From contig NC_089188.1 in NCBI RefSeq assembly GCF_947507565.1, forward strand, positions 682,001 to 746,000: 64,000 nucleotides of DNA. Direction: 5' to 3'. Numbering within the stretch: the stretch's first letter is position 1; each line of letters begins with the position of its first letter. This document shows, piece after piece, positions 23,641 through 36,084 of this stretch. Position numbers and translations under genes: made by a program. The stretch comes from Oscarella lobularis (lineage: Eukaryota; Porifera; Homoscleromorpha; Homosclerophorida; Oscarellidae). Below the pieces are notes generated by a model that did not search any database, was not told where the DNA came from, and worked only from the letters and a program-made list of their open reading frames with translations.

Positions 23641-25304
23641 CATAAATATATATCCGGGTCATGGTCAATTTTTCAGGCTCTTTATATAGTTTCAGATAAA
23701 ACGCCTTACCCAAGAAACCATCGATTATTCGTCCTTTGACCCTTGCGAAATACAACTACCATGGACCACCCGGGCCACAGCACCTAAACCATTGGCTTAC
23801 CAGGCACCTCAGCCCTAAAACTTACTAGATCGGCTTCCATACTCACATCGGAAGTGTGGGGAAGTGCCCTATCGCGACACTCTCATGACATCACATGTTC
23901 CCCAAAGTCTAAAACACACCATTGAAACACTGAAAGCACCACCACCAGAGGAAAACATACCTTCCCCGCTTGTACACACACAGCTCTCTACCATAAATAA
24001 TATGACCAAAGCTAATAATATCCTAAGGCAATAAAACACTTATCTGAGACTGGAAACTGCATAACCCCTCCACTGGTACACAACATCCCCGCATGGCATG
24101 AATTGAGACCCCCCTCTTGCACTAGTGCCTAACAATCGCACCAACCTACCAAAGAATATAACCTTCAATCAAGCTTATCATCCCTCCCGGATCTACCTGA
24201 CAGCCTGCCCTGATCCCGCATGCTCCCTCCGCTCTGTAACTTCCTCCTGTGTCGTCTTGGGGTACATTCCTCTCTCAAAGGCCTGTCCTAGAAGCCAACA
24301 CAAACTCATTAGATAGAAGTAGCGAATGAAAAATGAAATAAACAACACCTTTAGCTGCCGAGGCCTCCCCCTTTCAGTTATACGAGGCATTCCCTTCCAT
24401 CCCCGCTACCACGGCCCTCATCTCCTCTGAAATTAAAAATAAATTACCAATAAAAAGAAAAAAAATTATGAGTACTGTAGTTGCATCTCCTAAATCCTCC
24501 AAAATGTCTCTTACCTATATATCTAAAGAACGGAGTACTCTTCAACGTACCTGCAAAGAGGCTCCAATTCCCCTCTGCACATGAGCTCTTTTCCATAAAT
24601 GAACGACAGAGAAAATCTAAAGTAAAAAATCCCCTCTAAACAACAATCTTGCGTAGAATCGAACAGAAAAACTATGTTTAGACACACGCGCAGGACCCGC
24701 TCACACACTCCACCTAATATAACTACGCGAATCGCGAAAACTTTGCTATTATAAATACACCAGGCCCCGAACACTCGCCACGCGACACAAACCGCCTTTC
24801 GAACGCGGTCGGCACCCTTTCGCGAAACACTGCGAGCATCAAAGACGAAGGGAAAACGTTGTGATCACACTACGTCACCACTAGGCGATCGCGTGGCCCC
24901 AAAAACCGCGTCGCGAGACTTAAAACGACACGTAAATACGTTACTTACCCTTCGAAACGCGCACTCCTGTCCGCTGGAATCCCGATCGCCTCATTTTGCA
25001 CCGGTTTCGACGTCGTAAATGAAAGTCAACCACCCGGATTTACAGAACCCGGACGGTAACGGCGCGATTCTCAGGAAATGTACACATACTTCGTAATTTA
25101 CACCTCCTACATCGACAATACCTAAGTATTGGACTTCTAATTCACGAATTATGGCATTATCGCGAGGAGATTCCACACAGAAAGCTCGAAAACAGCCCAA
25201 ATGCCACTCTGCCGAAAAACGCGAATAGGTGTACTAGACCTAGACCCATACTAAACCGCGTGAAATTCTCCACTTACTCCCCCTATCTCAAACTGTTAAA
25301 CTCT
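23641..25304. other. Stretch with no supported gene
   Basis: C-rich, repeat-like sequence. The only frame that looks possibly coding is 25200-24991 on the minus strand (IIRELEVQYLGIVDVGGVNY, then PLPSGFCKSGWLTFIYDVE), 70 codons with no splice context. I recognise no family in it. Confidence 0.3.
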
Positions 25305-25662
25305 CAGGCCCGGCGGAAGGTATTTTTCAGAGGTCGGGCGAAATTTTTTTAGGACCACGCCCACTCAAATAAGTTTTTCCAAGGTGTACAAAAACTTATT
25401 GCCTAAAGTGAAGCTTGAACACCGGTCCTATGGTGCTGTAATTCACTAATTGTGCAATTTCGGGAGAGAGGCTCTTTCTTAAAACTTCCACGCACATGCA
25501 CCTACAATTACAGCCGGGTTTAGATGCACATCTTAAGGTATCCGTTACTGTTTATTTTATCAGTAGAACATTATACACGAATAAATTAGAAAATTTATTA
25601 CTTTCGGAAATTTTTTAGGTAGGGCCACGGCCCGACCTGCCCATATCCCCGCGCCGGGCCTG
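25305..25662. mobile_element. 358-bp MITE with CAGGCCCGGCG termini
   Basis: The left end CAGGCCCGGCG is repeated as its exact reverse complement, CGCCGGGCCTG, at the right end. ACTCT flanks both sides (25300-25304 and 25663-25667) and fits a 5-bp target duplication. Sub-terminal GGTCGGGC/GCCCGACC also pairs. There is no coding frame inside. Confidence 0.7.
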
Positions 25663-26224
25663 ACTCTGCCGGTCGGTAGTGGATAGCTATAGAGCGGTTG
25701 ATCCAGCCTTGCATGCCGTTGCGCAATTACTTTCTAAAACCATTTAAAGCATCAAATTCATGGATAAGGAGAAAAGTGACTTATCTAATAATTTGCACTG
25801 AGTTATGGTTCGACGATCTTTTCACTTGTGTGGGACTCGGAATCGGTGCGCGCAATGCATTAGAATCTCCATGGCAAAGTTTCGTGTACTTGTGTACACT
25901 GACGCTCGGATTCGCTCGGAGACTAAGTCCGTAGCGCACGCTTTGGATGACGTAAATCTTAAATATTAACCCGATTCCATCTCACGATAAAACGCGATTC
26001 CTCCTCGACGCGGGCCTACGAGGCGAACAAAGGGCCGATGACGCAGTAGCAGAAGCCGACATCGATAGCAACGCGGGCCGCTCAGCGCGCTGCGACTCTC
26101 GGCTGTCTCGAAGAAGATCGGAAGACGTTGGCCTCGCGTGCACTTGGTATTTCAAACTTCTTACCAAACAGCTGCTGTACGCGTTCAGTCTGTAACGAGG
26201 AGACCCGTTCGGCTCCTCGCGTAA

Positions 26225-26447
26225 AGCACAACTGAGTATGGGCATGCGCCGTTGCGCATGCCCTCATACAATAGTAGCTAAAGATAGGCACGTAGGCGCA
26301 CAAAAGAGCTAAGTGGTTGTAAGAGCTAGTGTAGGCGTAGAAGTAGGTGGACAGACGCCTACCGGTCTGTCCACCTGAGACTATATAAGGGGGTTTTGAT
26401 TGTAGTGTGTGTGAGACTGTGAGTGCGAGAGTGTAATAAATAAAGAA
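26225..26447. promoter_or_regulatory. Hairpins followed by a TATA-like box
   Basis: GGGCATGCGC/GCGCATGCCC (26240-26263) and GGTGGACAGAC/GTCTGTCCACC (26346-26375) are perfect short inverted repeats. The second ends eight bases before CTATATAAGG (26381-26390). A plus-strand ATG (26448, MEDESDEEVSFNLHRY) follows about 60 bases later, but its frame decays, so it may belong to an old element rather than a gene. Confidence 0.3.
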
Positions 26448-26662
26448 ATGGAAGACGAGAGTGATGAAGAGGTGTCGTTTAACCTCCACCGGTATACGGC
26501 ACCCGTTACAAGTCTTCTAAACCGTGACCCAATTTGCCAACATCAAATGCTCATTCAGCTCAGCGGCGAGAATACAAGACAGACTGACATCAACACAAAG
26601 CAACATCGTCACATAGCCGCATGCAAGCGAAGTTCATCTCCCGGTTCAGCGAGCCTTTCGAT

Positions 26663-27670
26663 TCAGTCACGAACCCAAACGCGGTGGAGCGTGCTGTACG
26701 TGTTACTGTCAACATTGTCGCACTCGAATCTTTTATAGTCCGGAGAGATTCCCCAGGTATAACTTCCAATCTTCCAGAAGGGAAAGTCGGTAAAACCAGG
26801 AGTGGTCGAATTCGTATACCAAATATAATTCGTAGCTTTGGGCAAAAAGGCTGTGTGGTCTTTCATAGGCGTAAAGCAGTTTCTGTTCGGAATTCGTGAA
26901 GATTATTCACTCGACGAAGAACATACTTACGTCCAGTCGCTGACAGTGAAATGCAACTTCCCATCGTAAGCTGTTTCAATTATGCCAGGTTGGGATGTCT
27001 TGAAGTGCATCACTCTATTATGAGCATTTGTTTCGCAATAAAACATTAACTCATTAGCCCACCTAGAATAAANNNNNNNNNNNNNNNNNNNNNNNNNNNN
27101 NNNNNNNNNNNNNNNNNNNNNNNNNNNNNNNNNNNNNNNNNNNNNNNNNNNNNNNNNNNNNNNNNNNNNNNNNNNNNNNNNNNNNNNNNNNNNNNNNNNN
27201 NNNNNNNNNNNNNNNNNNNNNNNNNNNNNNNNNNNNNNNNNNNNNNNNNNNNNNNNNNNNNNNNNNNNNNNNTAATCTCCAGGCTTCGCCCCCAGTTCTT
27301 CTATTTCGCAAAGAGTAATACTGATCATGGGAATTTAAAAAAGAGTCTTTTCAGTATATAAATTCTTTTCAACACACAAACAACTTTTTTAAAGTTGTAC
27401 GGTAATTTCCCTGTTGAATGCCAAAACAAAATTGCTGGAAAAGAACACGTCGAAAAAGGAATGCATCTTTCGCGTTACGGACTCTCTACTTAGACGACAA
27501 TTTGCTGCTTCGTTTGAACGCAACATTTAGCTTATAGATTCCTTTCGCTCCTGGCCCGAGATTTCTGACCAAGGCTGACAAGAAGTTATAGAAAAATGTC
27601 GGAAGATCGGGAGTACAACCCAGTAGCGAATCCAAGGACGGAGGGAGATCTTTGGGATCGACCTCCTTTT
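26663..27670 (-). CDS. Uncharacterised protein, exons on both sides of the assembly gap
   Basis: Exons read on the minus strand are about 27663-27490 (VDPKDLPPSLDSLLGC, PTFFYNFLSALVRNLGPGAK), 27330-27273 (ISITLCEIEELGAKPGD, runs into the gap), 27072-26932 (WANELMFYCETNAHNRVMHF, KTSQPGIIETAYDGKLHF, TVSDW) and 26901-26663 (NCFTPMKDHTAFLPKATNYI, TDFPFWKIGSYTWGI). The last join (donor GTAAGT, acceptor ACAG) keeps phase and gives DWTNCFTP. The globular part with CxTN.NRVMHFKTS and FPFW looks like a conserved extracellular domain, but I cannot name it. The middle is missing because of the gap. Confidence 0.5.
27073..27272. other. Assembly gap (200 N)
   Basis: Two hundred undetermined bases, probably a scaffold spacer of nominal length. 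It interrupts the gene at 26663-27670. Confidence 1.
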
Positions 27671-28970
27671 AACGGAAAACAAATTAATATAAAATTGAAT
27701 TAAACGCAGTGCTGGTATGTGGCGAGTGTTACTGTTAGGAAGAGGAGATTTAGCCTATTGAAGCTAACTACAACACTTTATCGCTTAGTTATGCTTCCTG
27801 ACCGATTGAAAGGCAATGCTCTTATATAGTTACAGTATATTGAGAAATTTGCAAAAGTTTAACTGACGAATTTTTTGCAGATTTGCGCAAATAAATTCGA
27901 GAAAAATGAAACTAAAGTTTATTATAGGAGACAATTGGATTTGAAAATTAATCTGTTTATCACTTGAAATGTAACAAAAAATTCACAAATATTGATGTGA
28001 CCATGGGAACCTCACTCGCTTTAGCGGGTGTGATTCCCTCGAATACGTTCATACGTCTTCGGGAAACGAGGCCATCTTATTCGGTCTTCTTTCCTTCCCT
28101 TCTACTCGGTCCCCGCACTGTGCTGAGGATTACTACGACGTCGGTCAACTCTTCATGTTCTCTGTGGATAACGTGAGGTCATTGTTGAATTAGATTCCCA
28201 CTTTCGGTGATATCATCACTCACGGCACACCTCTGAAGGGTCGTAAGAGGTGTCAAACCCAACCCCTGGGAGATCGACTCTAATATCTATGATATCTCTG
28301 CTGCTCGATACTACTTAGATCATAAGCAAGTAACGTACGCTAAGTTCTGTGATCGATATTCTCCCCCCTCCCCCCTCCCCCCCCCCCCCCCCCCCCCGGA
28401 GGGTCCTGGCCCCGCGGGTTCCGGAGCCCCGCAGGGTGGGGGTTCAGGGGGCGCAGTTTCCCTGATATAAGAAACAAAATCGCAACCTATGCATCTCTCT
28501 ATCCTTCTCCTGATCCACGATCTTTTTTGTGTCCTTTTCCCACTGTATCTGTCTAACTCTTCCGCCTCACAATCCTGTCAAAAAAGGCTTATACCATCTA
28601 CGCACCCTTTACAGATGTCTTGTGCGTGAGTTCCCGCTCGCTCGATCCATTGCTCGATCGTTCGATCGAACAATTTTTTTAGTACGGCTCCGGGCAAGGG
28701 CGCGAAGACGTCGCGGGCGGCTCCTTTGCGCAAAGTGGGCCAAGGTACTGTTTGCACGAAAAGCTCAAGACCGTTCTTCGCGAACTGTACCCCGAAGATA
28801 TCCAATGTCGCGTTGATTCCACGCGTTCGGGGACCGGCAACAAGCCCAGGTGGCGTTATTGAGCATTCTAAACACAATTTCTTGTATTGAAAATAGCACC
28901 TAGGTGGATTCCACTTTTTTCTCGATGAAATGATACGGCGGCCATGGCAGACTAATTGAAAACCTAAATT
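27671..28970. other. Stretch without a supported gene; contains a poly-C tract
   Basis: 28362-28399 is C-rich and ends in an uninterrupted C run, followed by a G/C-rich segment to 28460. The 136-codon minus-strand frame at 28988-28578 has no recognisable domain and lacks splice context. Nothing else stands out. Confidence 0.4.
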
Positions 28971-28971
28971 T

Positions 28972-29450
28972 TCAGACCACCGGTACATAAGTGTGCCTAT
29001 ATGTAAACAAAATAATAATGTTCACTCCTTTGTGCCCAACGTGAGCGTCCCAGCTGTCACGCAATGAAAACGGCGGCATGTCGAAGGCGGCGCAGAAGCG
29101 AACGATCGCTTGGTGACTTGTTCCCATTAGAACGGCACCCGTTGTAGCCCGACGATTCACGTCGCAGATTTTTCCGCGGTCGCTTCCCGTAACTTTCCTC
29201 GACGAATCGAATATGAGAGTCGCCTGTCTGCGCGTTGTGCAATGCTGGCGAAGTCTGGAGCAAAGGCCTTTGCGCGACTCCGACATTTCGTGAAGAGACA
29301 GACCGCCTTTTTCGCAAAACTTGCACGCAAGCACGGTCATCAGCGTCGAAAATATGTAATTAATAATTTACTTGCCTTGTCTTCAGCGGCCAATCGTTGA
29401 AGTGCGACTCGGAGACCTTCATCGCATAAGTCACAAGCATGTTTACGGTT
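28972..29450 (-). pseudogene. Mutator-like transposase-domain fragment
   Basis: The frame 29340-28972, with CDEGLRVALQRL just upstream near 29430, reads TVLACKFCEKGGLSLHEMSE, QATLIFDSSRKVTGSDRGK, ICDVNRRATTGAVLMGTSHQ and VRFCAAFDMPPFSLRDSW. The order Cys-pair / VNRR.....G..H.....CA...MP resembles the Mutator-like transposase domain (PF20700) common in cnidarian and sponge genomes. Only the N-terminal part is here; no catalytic core was found. Confidence 0.5.
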
Positions 29451-29939
29451 TTATATCCTTTTCATTGTTACGGTTTTATGCAGACGATAACCTGTCCATC
29501 GAATTACCTAGTTTGGTGTGAGACGAAGTTTCACAACTTTGGCATCGATGGATGAGTCTTCATCGGAGTCCTTTCTGGCAGTGCTTTCCTCCTCTTTTTC
29601 AATATGAGATGGTTCCAGGTAATGTGAACAAGGAAGCAAAGCGTTACACACACGTTTCATTCATGACTAAGGCAAAAATTAATAATGCTGCAGCCTTAAC
29701 ATCGACACCTCAGCTGAAGACGCCGAGCGTTGTGTGATCACATTTTCAAAAATATCTGTTATTCAAGTAGCTACAGCATCGCGTGCAAGTTTATGTTTAT
29801 ACGTAACAACGTTTCTCTGGCTGCAGGTAAAGGCACGGAACTATGCAGAAAGTTCTCACCTGGACTCAATTTCTGGATCAAAGCCGATGCATTTGATGTC
29901 AATCAATGCGTGCAAGAGTCAATGAATCACAAATGAGCA

Positions 29940-30840
29940 GGTAACGTTGATTTGAACGACAGCCACGTTGGAACCGTATAGTTAAGCATTCTTGAAAGCC
30001 AATTTACAAACTGTAGACCTTTTAAAATTGTCTCCAACGGCAAGATTGAGAGAGCGGCCAAAGCAATAAACAAATACAGCACGACCTTCTTCCTCAATCA
30101 ATCGTGTCGCTACACCCACTTGTTTTGGAACCAGTCATACTTGACGCACCGTCATAGCACTGACTCATGACATCGACACAGTGAACCCTTTAGACGAACG
30201 AGAGTGTCCTTTATAACCCGAAGCAGAGTTTCAGCTCTATGCAGTCAACAGAATAAAGTCCGACGAAATCTTCACGTACCTCTAAAACATCAGTCACCCA
30301 TCTAATGCAGATAGTGAACTGCTCTTTATTAGAAATGCCGGTGCTTTTTCTGCCATCACGGAAAAACAGAAAGGTTTGAATTCTTTCTCTAAAATCTCTC
30401 AAAATACGCAACGCCAGACATTCATTTTGAATGCCGTGTGATATGTATTCGCAACTTTCCTTTTTCATTTATTCTGTGACTACCGGTAGCTCTGAGCGAA
30501 AGATTCTCAAGATTTTTTATGAAGACTTTTCGATTCGCTTTTCTTAGCTTACGAGTTTCTTCACTAAACGCGTCAGCGTTCTCTTGTTTTCTTGGAAGAA
30601 CTACATCTTGGACTGCTTCTCTATGACACTTTCAGGACTGATGCTTTCGAACCGCGGTAGCTGCTCTTTTCCAGTATGTGTACACATTTTTTATAAAAGC
30701 TGGATCTCTTCTCGTACTCGCCGAGAGTTTTTTACTCTGAGAAGCAATCATGCAAACGTGAGCGAATGCTGCGTCAAGGCGAATATCATATTGAAGCCAG
30801 AGAAATTCTTTTCACCAGTTGGAGCGAATAGCTTCTCTTG
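29940..30840 (-). pseudogene. hAT/DUF4371-type transposase fragment (copy 1)
   Basis: 30468-30211 reads GISNKEQFTICIRWVTDVLE, VREDFVGLYSV. It is followed in other frames by QCYDGASSMTG (near 30150) and YCFGRSLNLAV (near 30050). This is the usual order for the DUF4371/TTF-type hAT core (D..NKEQ, RWV, CYDGA.NM.G, HS.NL). Multiple stops and shifts make it dead. The 3' half (dimerisation region) is not seen. Confidence 0.6.
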
Positions 30841-31462
30841 ACGAAGTTTGCTCCGGACCCCAACAAACGCTTCGGAAAGGCAAACGAAGTTCCAGGGTGA
30901 AAGATCGCCAAAATCTGCGAAGAATCAGTAGAGGACTCAGAGGCAGCCTCGTTAGAAAACGTGGTAGGCGCGCACTAAGACGCCTATGTATGCAAACTAA
31001 TTAATTACATGTGACCTAGCACGTCAGACTGCCCAACGGTAAAAGAGAACGTCAATATAATTGTTTGCTTTACGAAAATGTTGGTCCGACAGCTGCCGGA
31101 CCTGCCGGGCCAGATTGGCATAGCTTTTGGACATTTTCAGAAATGTGTACGCAGGCACTTCCCGGCTTATTCGCAGTGTCTACTAAAGCGTCATCGCAAT
31201 TATTTATTTAGTATGAACACTTTGACTGCTGGAACTACTGGAAAAGCAAATTTTTTTCTGAAAAGCAATACAAAGAAGATTCGGCCAGTGCAGACTTCGA
31301 AATAAGCTTTATTAGATTTTTGGGCGTATGTCAGATTAAGTAATAAAGTAGTCGGACATTGATTCAGATACATGTTAAGTTTGGACAAACTAGGCCAAGA
31401 GAAACATTGCGAAAAGGCACTAAAATTAATACCCCGGTACCTCAGTTAGTTACCATAACTGT

Positions 31463-33470
31463 CTAAGAAACCGTGTCAATATCGTCCCAAAACTTCACAA
31501 AATCCTCCTCTTCCTCGATTAGGCTTTCACTTGAAAAACTCTCGCTCTCCGATCCCTTTTCAAAATTCGTGGTATTTGTTTGATGACTGCGATTCCTTTT
31601 CCCATGTTCTCTCTTTCCGTAGCACTTTTGTGATGATTGGAAGGGGCGCCGTCTTTCTTTATTCACTCCACAATAGAGTAATCGCCGCAGTTGGATCAAA
31701 ATCTTCAGGTTTTTGCCAATCGGTTTGACTGGACGATTTAATCATTAGTAAATCGTCTAATGTTGCCGTCTGCATATATGCCGTTTTTCAGTTTTTGTAA
31801 GCCTCACTAAAGCAAACATTCGTTCAACCTTACCATTGGACGCTGGCAAAGTAAACAACAGTTCAACGAGTTTTAGAGCATTTGCCCAATCTGAAGCGTC
31901 AGGACTGGTAAACAATCTTCACCACGAAGACCTGTAGTCAAAAGACGAAAGAGCAATTGCTACAATGTCTACTCTCGCACTTTTTATTTAATGTAGTGTC
32001 AATTTGATGAACAACTCTTTGTACGGCCTCTAACCGAGCGGCTTCGTTCTCTCAACAGAAAACTTTTCCCATCCTGTCGTGGACAACGCAGTTACAATGT
32101 CTTTCATTGGGTCAATGTAATCGTTCCATGACAGCCTAGATTTCAAGCAATCTTTGACACGGCTGCTATAATAATCATACTTATTAGAGTAAAATGCGAC
32201 CGCTTCATTAAACTTATGAAGCTAAATGGTTTGATACTCGAGAGCCATCTTTCTTCGTTCATTTAGAAATAGTAGATTTAAACGTGGGCAACTCTTCAAC
32301 TGGTTTTTCTGATAAATTCGCCAGCTCCTTTAAGGTTTTAAAGAATCCGGTTACAGCTTCAAGGATATTGATATCGTCAGCTTGAAGGTATTTTGAAAAC
32401 GTAGTACACGGCCTAAGAAAGTCCACGAAAAAGGCGCATCCAAGCAACAACTTTGCGTCACACCACTTCTTACGATATCCTGTAAGCTTCGCACGCTGAG
32501 CAGCACTTACAGACCTGTCCTGCGCCAGAGATTCTATGTGAGCGAGATATGCTCCATACTTGGAGAGAACTCGTTTCATTGCGGCGACTTCATGTGACAC
32601 ACATCGTGAACCGCACACCCGAAAAGGCTTCACACCCCTGGCTCCATTTGAAAAACTTCTTTCAGATTAGTAACTATTTCTTTGAGCTCTCTCATCTTTT
32701 TAGGCGAGTTCTCGTAAAGGTAATACATGCGCATAAACATGTTATCCAGTTGACCAAAGAAAGTTGTCTTCAATGCGTCTTTAACGGCAAGTTCTACCCG
32801 GTGCGCAAGTCACCACATCCAGAATAGCCAAGGCAGACGATCTTCCATCAATCCTTTTAATCCAGCTGCAGCTATATTTGCTGACGCACAAACGGTAGCA
32901 TTGTATAAAATGAAGATGAACTCCCTTCTTTATTCTGATTAGTCGTAATCATGAAATGACAGTAGCAAAGCGCCTTTAAATCAGAAACGGAGGTGAATGC
33001 CTTGTCGTACTCGAGACGGATAATCCAAACAATCTCCTTTATCTCACTCAGCATTTTACTGAATTTGAAAACATATATTGAGATAAACACTTAGATATGT
33101 AAGGGATGTTTTCTGAACATCTCCTTTGTTTCTGTGCGTAAAATATGGAGCACATTACGGTAATAGGATAGACGCCAAGGAAATCGCGTCTGATGACGCT
33201 TCGTCCACTGACGGCAACCAATGCTCTACATTCCCGTCTGTCAGAAGGAGTATTCAGTCGCTCAATTGACTTCTTCCAGCAAAATTAGCGTCCGCCAGCG
33301 GAGCTATTTGCTCTGAATCAAAACGCTTCGCCATGGAGACTTCACTAATAAACATACTGCTTAAGAATTGAAACGCTCTATCACATAAAACTCCTTCATG
33401 CATAATGCTGACAATAAATTGTTTTTTTATTAACTCGCAACCTAAAGGAATCTTGCACACGATGGCAAAG
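31463..33470 (-). pseudogene. hAT transposase pseudogene, ZNF862-like
   Basis: In order: CEL.KKQFIVSIMHEGVLCD region (33460-33254), KGLMEDRLPWLFWMW then an in-frame stop, LAHRVELAVKDAL (near 32800), YYLYENSPKKMRELKEI, a frameshift, then KPFRVCGSRCVSHEVAAMKR, SKYGAYLAHIESLAQD and LLGCAFFVDFLRPC (32633-32259). Near 31850 is the dimerisation block PASNGKVERMFALVRLTK, and the end is EEEEDFVKFWDDIDTVS (stop at 31463). It is close to animal ZNF862-like hAT proteins. Stops and shifts show it is inactive. It probably shares its locus with the P-element-like fragment upstream. Confidence 0.7.
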
Positions 33471-33879
33471 TTAATACCATGCGACTTTCAAACTTAATTG
33501 GCTTGGGAAGGCAAAATTAAGTTAGGAAGTCACAATCTCTCAACTCGGCCGGTGAGTGAAGTGCAATTTTCAAACTCAATTAGCCTTAGTTTAAAGTCAC
33601 GTGCTATAAACTTGGCCTGTGAGTTGACAGCACGGACCACTTTGTGAAGACGCTTCATTCCCGAGACCCCAAAGAGGACCTCCTGTCATTTCGATCTAAG
33701 ACATTTTGTTGCGATGTCTCATTGTGGATTTAATCATCTCTATGCAGACCCAGCGTGCAACAGCATATTATGATATATAACCTTATATATATCTTTAATA
33801 TCTTTTTGCATTTTACGCCACAATATTGCTCTCTCAAAAATATGTTATTATGACTAGTTTGGACTTCTGAAACGTCGCT

Positions 33880-34735
33880 TACTCTTGCAGCGCCGTGAAC
33901 TTCCCCCAATTCTTCTGCAAGAAGACAAAAATGACAGTCGGGCAGTTGCGTAAGGCATTCTTGCAGACAGTGCTGATAATCGCAATGACAGCAACTTTTC
34001 AGCTGCGATTGTCCAGATCACCGGCTGGAGCTTCGAATTAAGAAAACACTTTCAAAACGATCGAATAGACAATGTGTATGGCGAACTCAGCAGAAACCAG
34101 AATACCGGAATAACTGTTGCGACATCTGGTAAGGCACAACCGAAGTCAGACTGCGTTCTCTTAACAATTTCCACTACACTAAATAATAAGCGAGAAAATT
34201 ATAGTTGATGAATTTCAGTGATGTTGCTAGGCCTGTTGGCAACCAGTCAAAAAGATTACCTCATTTTGCTCTGTTGGAGCTTCCAATATCGCTTGTGACA
34301 GCACACACATGAAGCCCTATTTTCCTTGCATTTGCAATTTCTTTCTTATACCATATGTTTGAAAATGGATCCGTCGGTCTTGTTTTCGAAATTAGCGACT
34401 ACTTTTTCAATTTAGATGTCAATCCTGATAGCATAAACACAATGCCGTGAGTTGCTTGACCACAGTTTCTGCTATTTCGCTAGTGCTGGGGTCATACTCA
34501 TAACCGGCTTTAATAGACATTTCGTCCAATGTTAAACAACACAAATGTTCGTAAGATCCACTTTTGTTGAAGCGGAATCGCCGACATCTTTCTTTGGATT
34601 GTTGTTGTTCCCGCAGTAAGTTGTACCCTGCTGTCTTACATGCAAACCGTATTTGCAACGCTTTTTTAATTGTCGAAGATGTCAAGGAATTCCTCTCATG
34701 TCCCAACCTTATTGAACAGCTTTTAATAGGTCTGG
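33880..34735 (-). pseudogene. P-element/THAP9-like transposase fragment
   Basis: 34690-34419 reads SSTIKKALQIRFACKTAGYN, LLREQQQSKE, then LCCLTLDEMSIKAGYEYDPS, the RNase H-like first-Asp strand of P-element transposases (L..DEM.I..G.EYD). Further left, in a shifted frame, IGLHVCAVTSDIGSSNRAK matches the second catalytic strand. Frames are broken and the region ends without a C-terminus. Immediately upstream lies a MITE insertion (34775-35451). Confidence 0.6.
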
Positions 34736-34774
34736 TAAAATAACTTTTCCCTCTTCTAACTGAGAATGAGCTAT

Positions 34775-35451
34775 CACGGAAAAAAATATTCGAGCAAAAA
34801 GGTTTCCGGCCGGACACTTTTATCCGGTAAAAAGAGTCTGGCCAGACGCTTCTTTACAGAAAAAAGTGTCCGGATCTGGGAAAAACGTCCGGTCTAAATT
34901 TTCTTAGTTGTCGGCTTTCTCTCTCTGCTTATTGTGATTGACCGTTATTAAAGCGGACATGTGCGTGTTCTGCGGGTGTTAAGTTAAAAAGATCGATCTT
35001 GTGCTCTCATTACCATGCCTTAAACAACTGTCCCGGGTCAAAAAGTACCTTTTGATGAATTTTTTACGGATGACCTTGTCTTTTTTGCTTACTTGCCGTT
35101 GCCGTTCTTTTAGTTTGCGAAAAATTGCGTTCATTAAGCGCGCTTTAAAAGTTTGTTTATCTGTAGGCCAAGTCACCATTCTTGAGCAAATTAAGTTCGC
35201 TTAGCCATTAAGGTCTTTTTTGTACCAGAAGACAGGCAATGGTAACGCTGCGCAAGGTACGCCAAAAGAGAAAATAGCTTAAGAAAAGGCAAATCACCCT
35301 TAAAATTAACCGCTAATTCAAACTATGTGGACAAGACGTTTCGTTCCAGAACACGACAGTTTTTACTCTAAAAAGTGTCTGATCAGATACTTTTTAGTGA
35401 ATAAAAGTGTCCGGTGAGACACGTTTTTACCCGGACACTTTTTTCCGTGGA
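34775..35451. mobile_element. ~675-bp MITE with long imperfect TIRs built of GTGTCCGG subrepeats
   Basis: The left end CACGGAAAAAAATATT and the right end ACACTTTTTTCCGTG are inverted matches. Inside both ends the motif AAAAGTGTCCGG or its complement recurs three or four times (34830-34885 and 35390-35445), with CTGGCCAGAC and CTGATCAGA palindromes. There is no convincing transposase inside. It sits next to the P-element-like fragment, probably inserted in it. Confidence 0.6.
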
Positions 35452-36084
35452 CAGAGCGTATTCAGCTTTGACAGACTCTTTTTCTTCCAATACGCTTCTT
35501 AATTAAGAAAGACAATGCACTGCGTTGTAGTACCTCAACGCAAATTTGTAACAGGGACAGCGTGCAACCTTTGGAACCACAAAACAAGTGAAGCCCATGT
35601 TTGTACATATGCTAGATTTCTGGGTTAATAAAGGTGCTGTTTATTAGCAGCAGCACAGGTGGAGAAAGAATATACAGTAGAAAAAATTACTATTCAAAAG
35701 GGTAAATAAGAACAAATGTTATTTTTATTTTGAATATAATTGTTCATATTCCTTCTTAGCAATCTCTGATATCGAAAAAGTAGCGTCGACGTCACTTTAC
35801 CTCTAGAACCGTCGTCGTAAGCGCGATCACAAAAAATAGAAACTTGTTTTCAATTTTCGCTTTTAGATACTGATCATGTCTAGTTTCTCTAAGTAGCGAC
35901 CCTTCGCGGAATCTGGAAAACTTCGAAAATAGGGACTGAGCTTTCGCGAGGCCATATCTGCGATCGGTTTACCAGATTGGGGGGCAGAAAAAATAATACG
36001 GGCTTGCCACCCATTAACGCGCGCGTGTGACATCATGCATAAGCCCTGTAGACCAAATTCCTGGCAAGTTCGAGTTGCGAAGAT

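Noticed and set aside
26927-27328. Continuous 133-codon frame across the N gap
   Set aside because: The gap length is arbitrary, so continuity of frame through it means nothing.
28362-28400. Poly-C run as telomere or G-quadruplex regulatory site
   Set aside because: It is a plain homopolymer next to an assembly gap region with no telomere unit; probably a microsatellite or sequencing artefact.
31078-31130. Collagen Gly-X-Y exon
   Set aside because: Only four or five triplets (GPTAAGPAGPD) in one frame with no splice context.
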